Program-made: the position numbers and the translations under genes
NCBI GenBank assembly: GCA_039111635.1
Contig: JBCAQO010000007.1
Span: forward strand, 248,001 to 312,000
Source of the DNA: Heterobasidion occidentale
Lineage: Eukaryota; Basidiomycota; Agaricomycetes; Russulales; Bondarzewiaceae
Direction of reading: 5' to 3'
Length of the DNA: 64,000 bases
The notes under the pieces: model-generated
The model's database searches: none
Told to the model about the DNA's origin: nothing
Seen by the model: the letters and a program-made list of their open reading frames with translations, nothing else
Shown here: positions 63,895-64,000 of the stretch, piece by piece
How the letters are laid out: each line of letters begins with the position of its first letter
How positions within the stretch are numbered: position 1 is the stretch's first letter

Positions 63895-64000
63895 ACTGGG
63901 AAATGAAGTAAATTTCAGGTCTGCGCGCTCACTATTGTTACCTGTCTCTTGAATTGCAATTTTGTACGATACATATAGCTGATTATGAGACATCGAGGAA

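Larger units (their letters stand above)
50764..64000. repeat. Large inverted repeat, right arm
   Basis: Reverse complement of 34,772-48,016. It begins at the first base after the gap and continues through the last base of the window, so its true extent is unknown at both ends. Confidence 0.95.

Overview
The window reads as a filamentous basidiomycete (Agaricomycete-type) genome. Genes are densely split by short introns of about 45-75 bp with GT...AG ends, some exons are only 11 nt, and the families (seven-helix fungal rhodopsin-like proteins, P450 expansions, HNH-like proteins, small secreted proteins, a phenol-type flavin halogenase) are typical of that group. No bacterial operon, tRNA, rRNA or CRISPR array was seen. 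Many track-length open frames are only single exons, so gene limits are splice models built by eye.

Layout. 0-4.3 kb: an HNH-nuclease-like gene followed by a 5'-truncated, twice-stopped paralogue. 4.3-12.7 kb: mostly gene-poor, with a zinc-finger gene whose second Cys codon is TGA, decayed repeats, and a solo LTR with a 5-bp target duplication. 12.7-13.6 kb: a small secreted protein. 15.4-19.2 kb: a complete P450 (minus) and a 5'-truncated relative (plus). 20.1-21.8 kb: an old tandem repeat.

The core is an 8.6-kb block present three times: copy 1 (22,282-30,894, forward), copy 2 (38,224-46,826, reversed) and copy 3 (51,952-60,554, forward). Each holds a seven-helix membrane protein, a COMT-like O-methyltransferase, a flavin-dependent halogenase with a WxWxIP motif, and an alpha/beta hydrolase. 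A fourth, partial copy (32.2-33.6 kb) carries only the membrane protein. Copies 2 and 3 sit inside a larger, nearly perfect inverted repeat of about 13.2 kb (34,772-48,016 and 50,764-64,000), which adds a methyltransferase-YCII fusion gene and the 3' part of a broken P450. The two arms are separated by 2.65 kb and a 100-N scaffold gap, and the right arm runs to the last base, so either a real palindrome or a mis-joined second haplotype is possible.

Inferred function: halogenase plus O-methyltransferase plus hydrolase plus P450, with a SAM methyltransferase/YCII protein, suggests a small pathway making a chlorinated, methoxylated aromatic metabolite. No polyketide synthase, NRPS or terpene cyclase is visible, so the scaffold would come from elsewhere. 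As sequenced, every halogenase copy carries its own frameshift, whereas two of three hydrolases and both fusion genes look intact.
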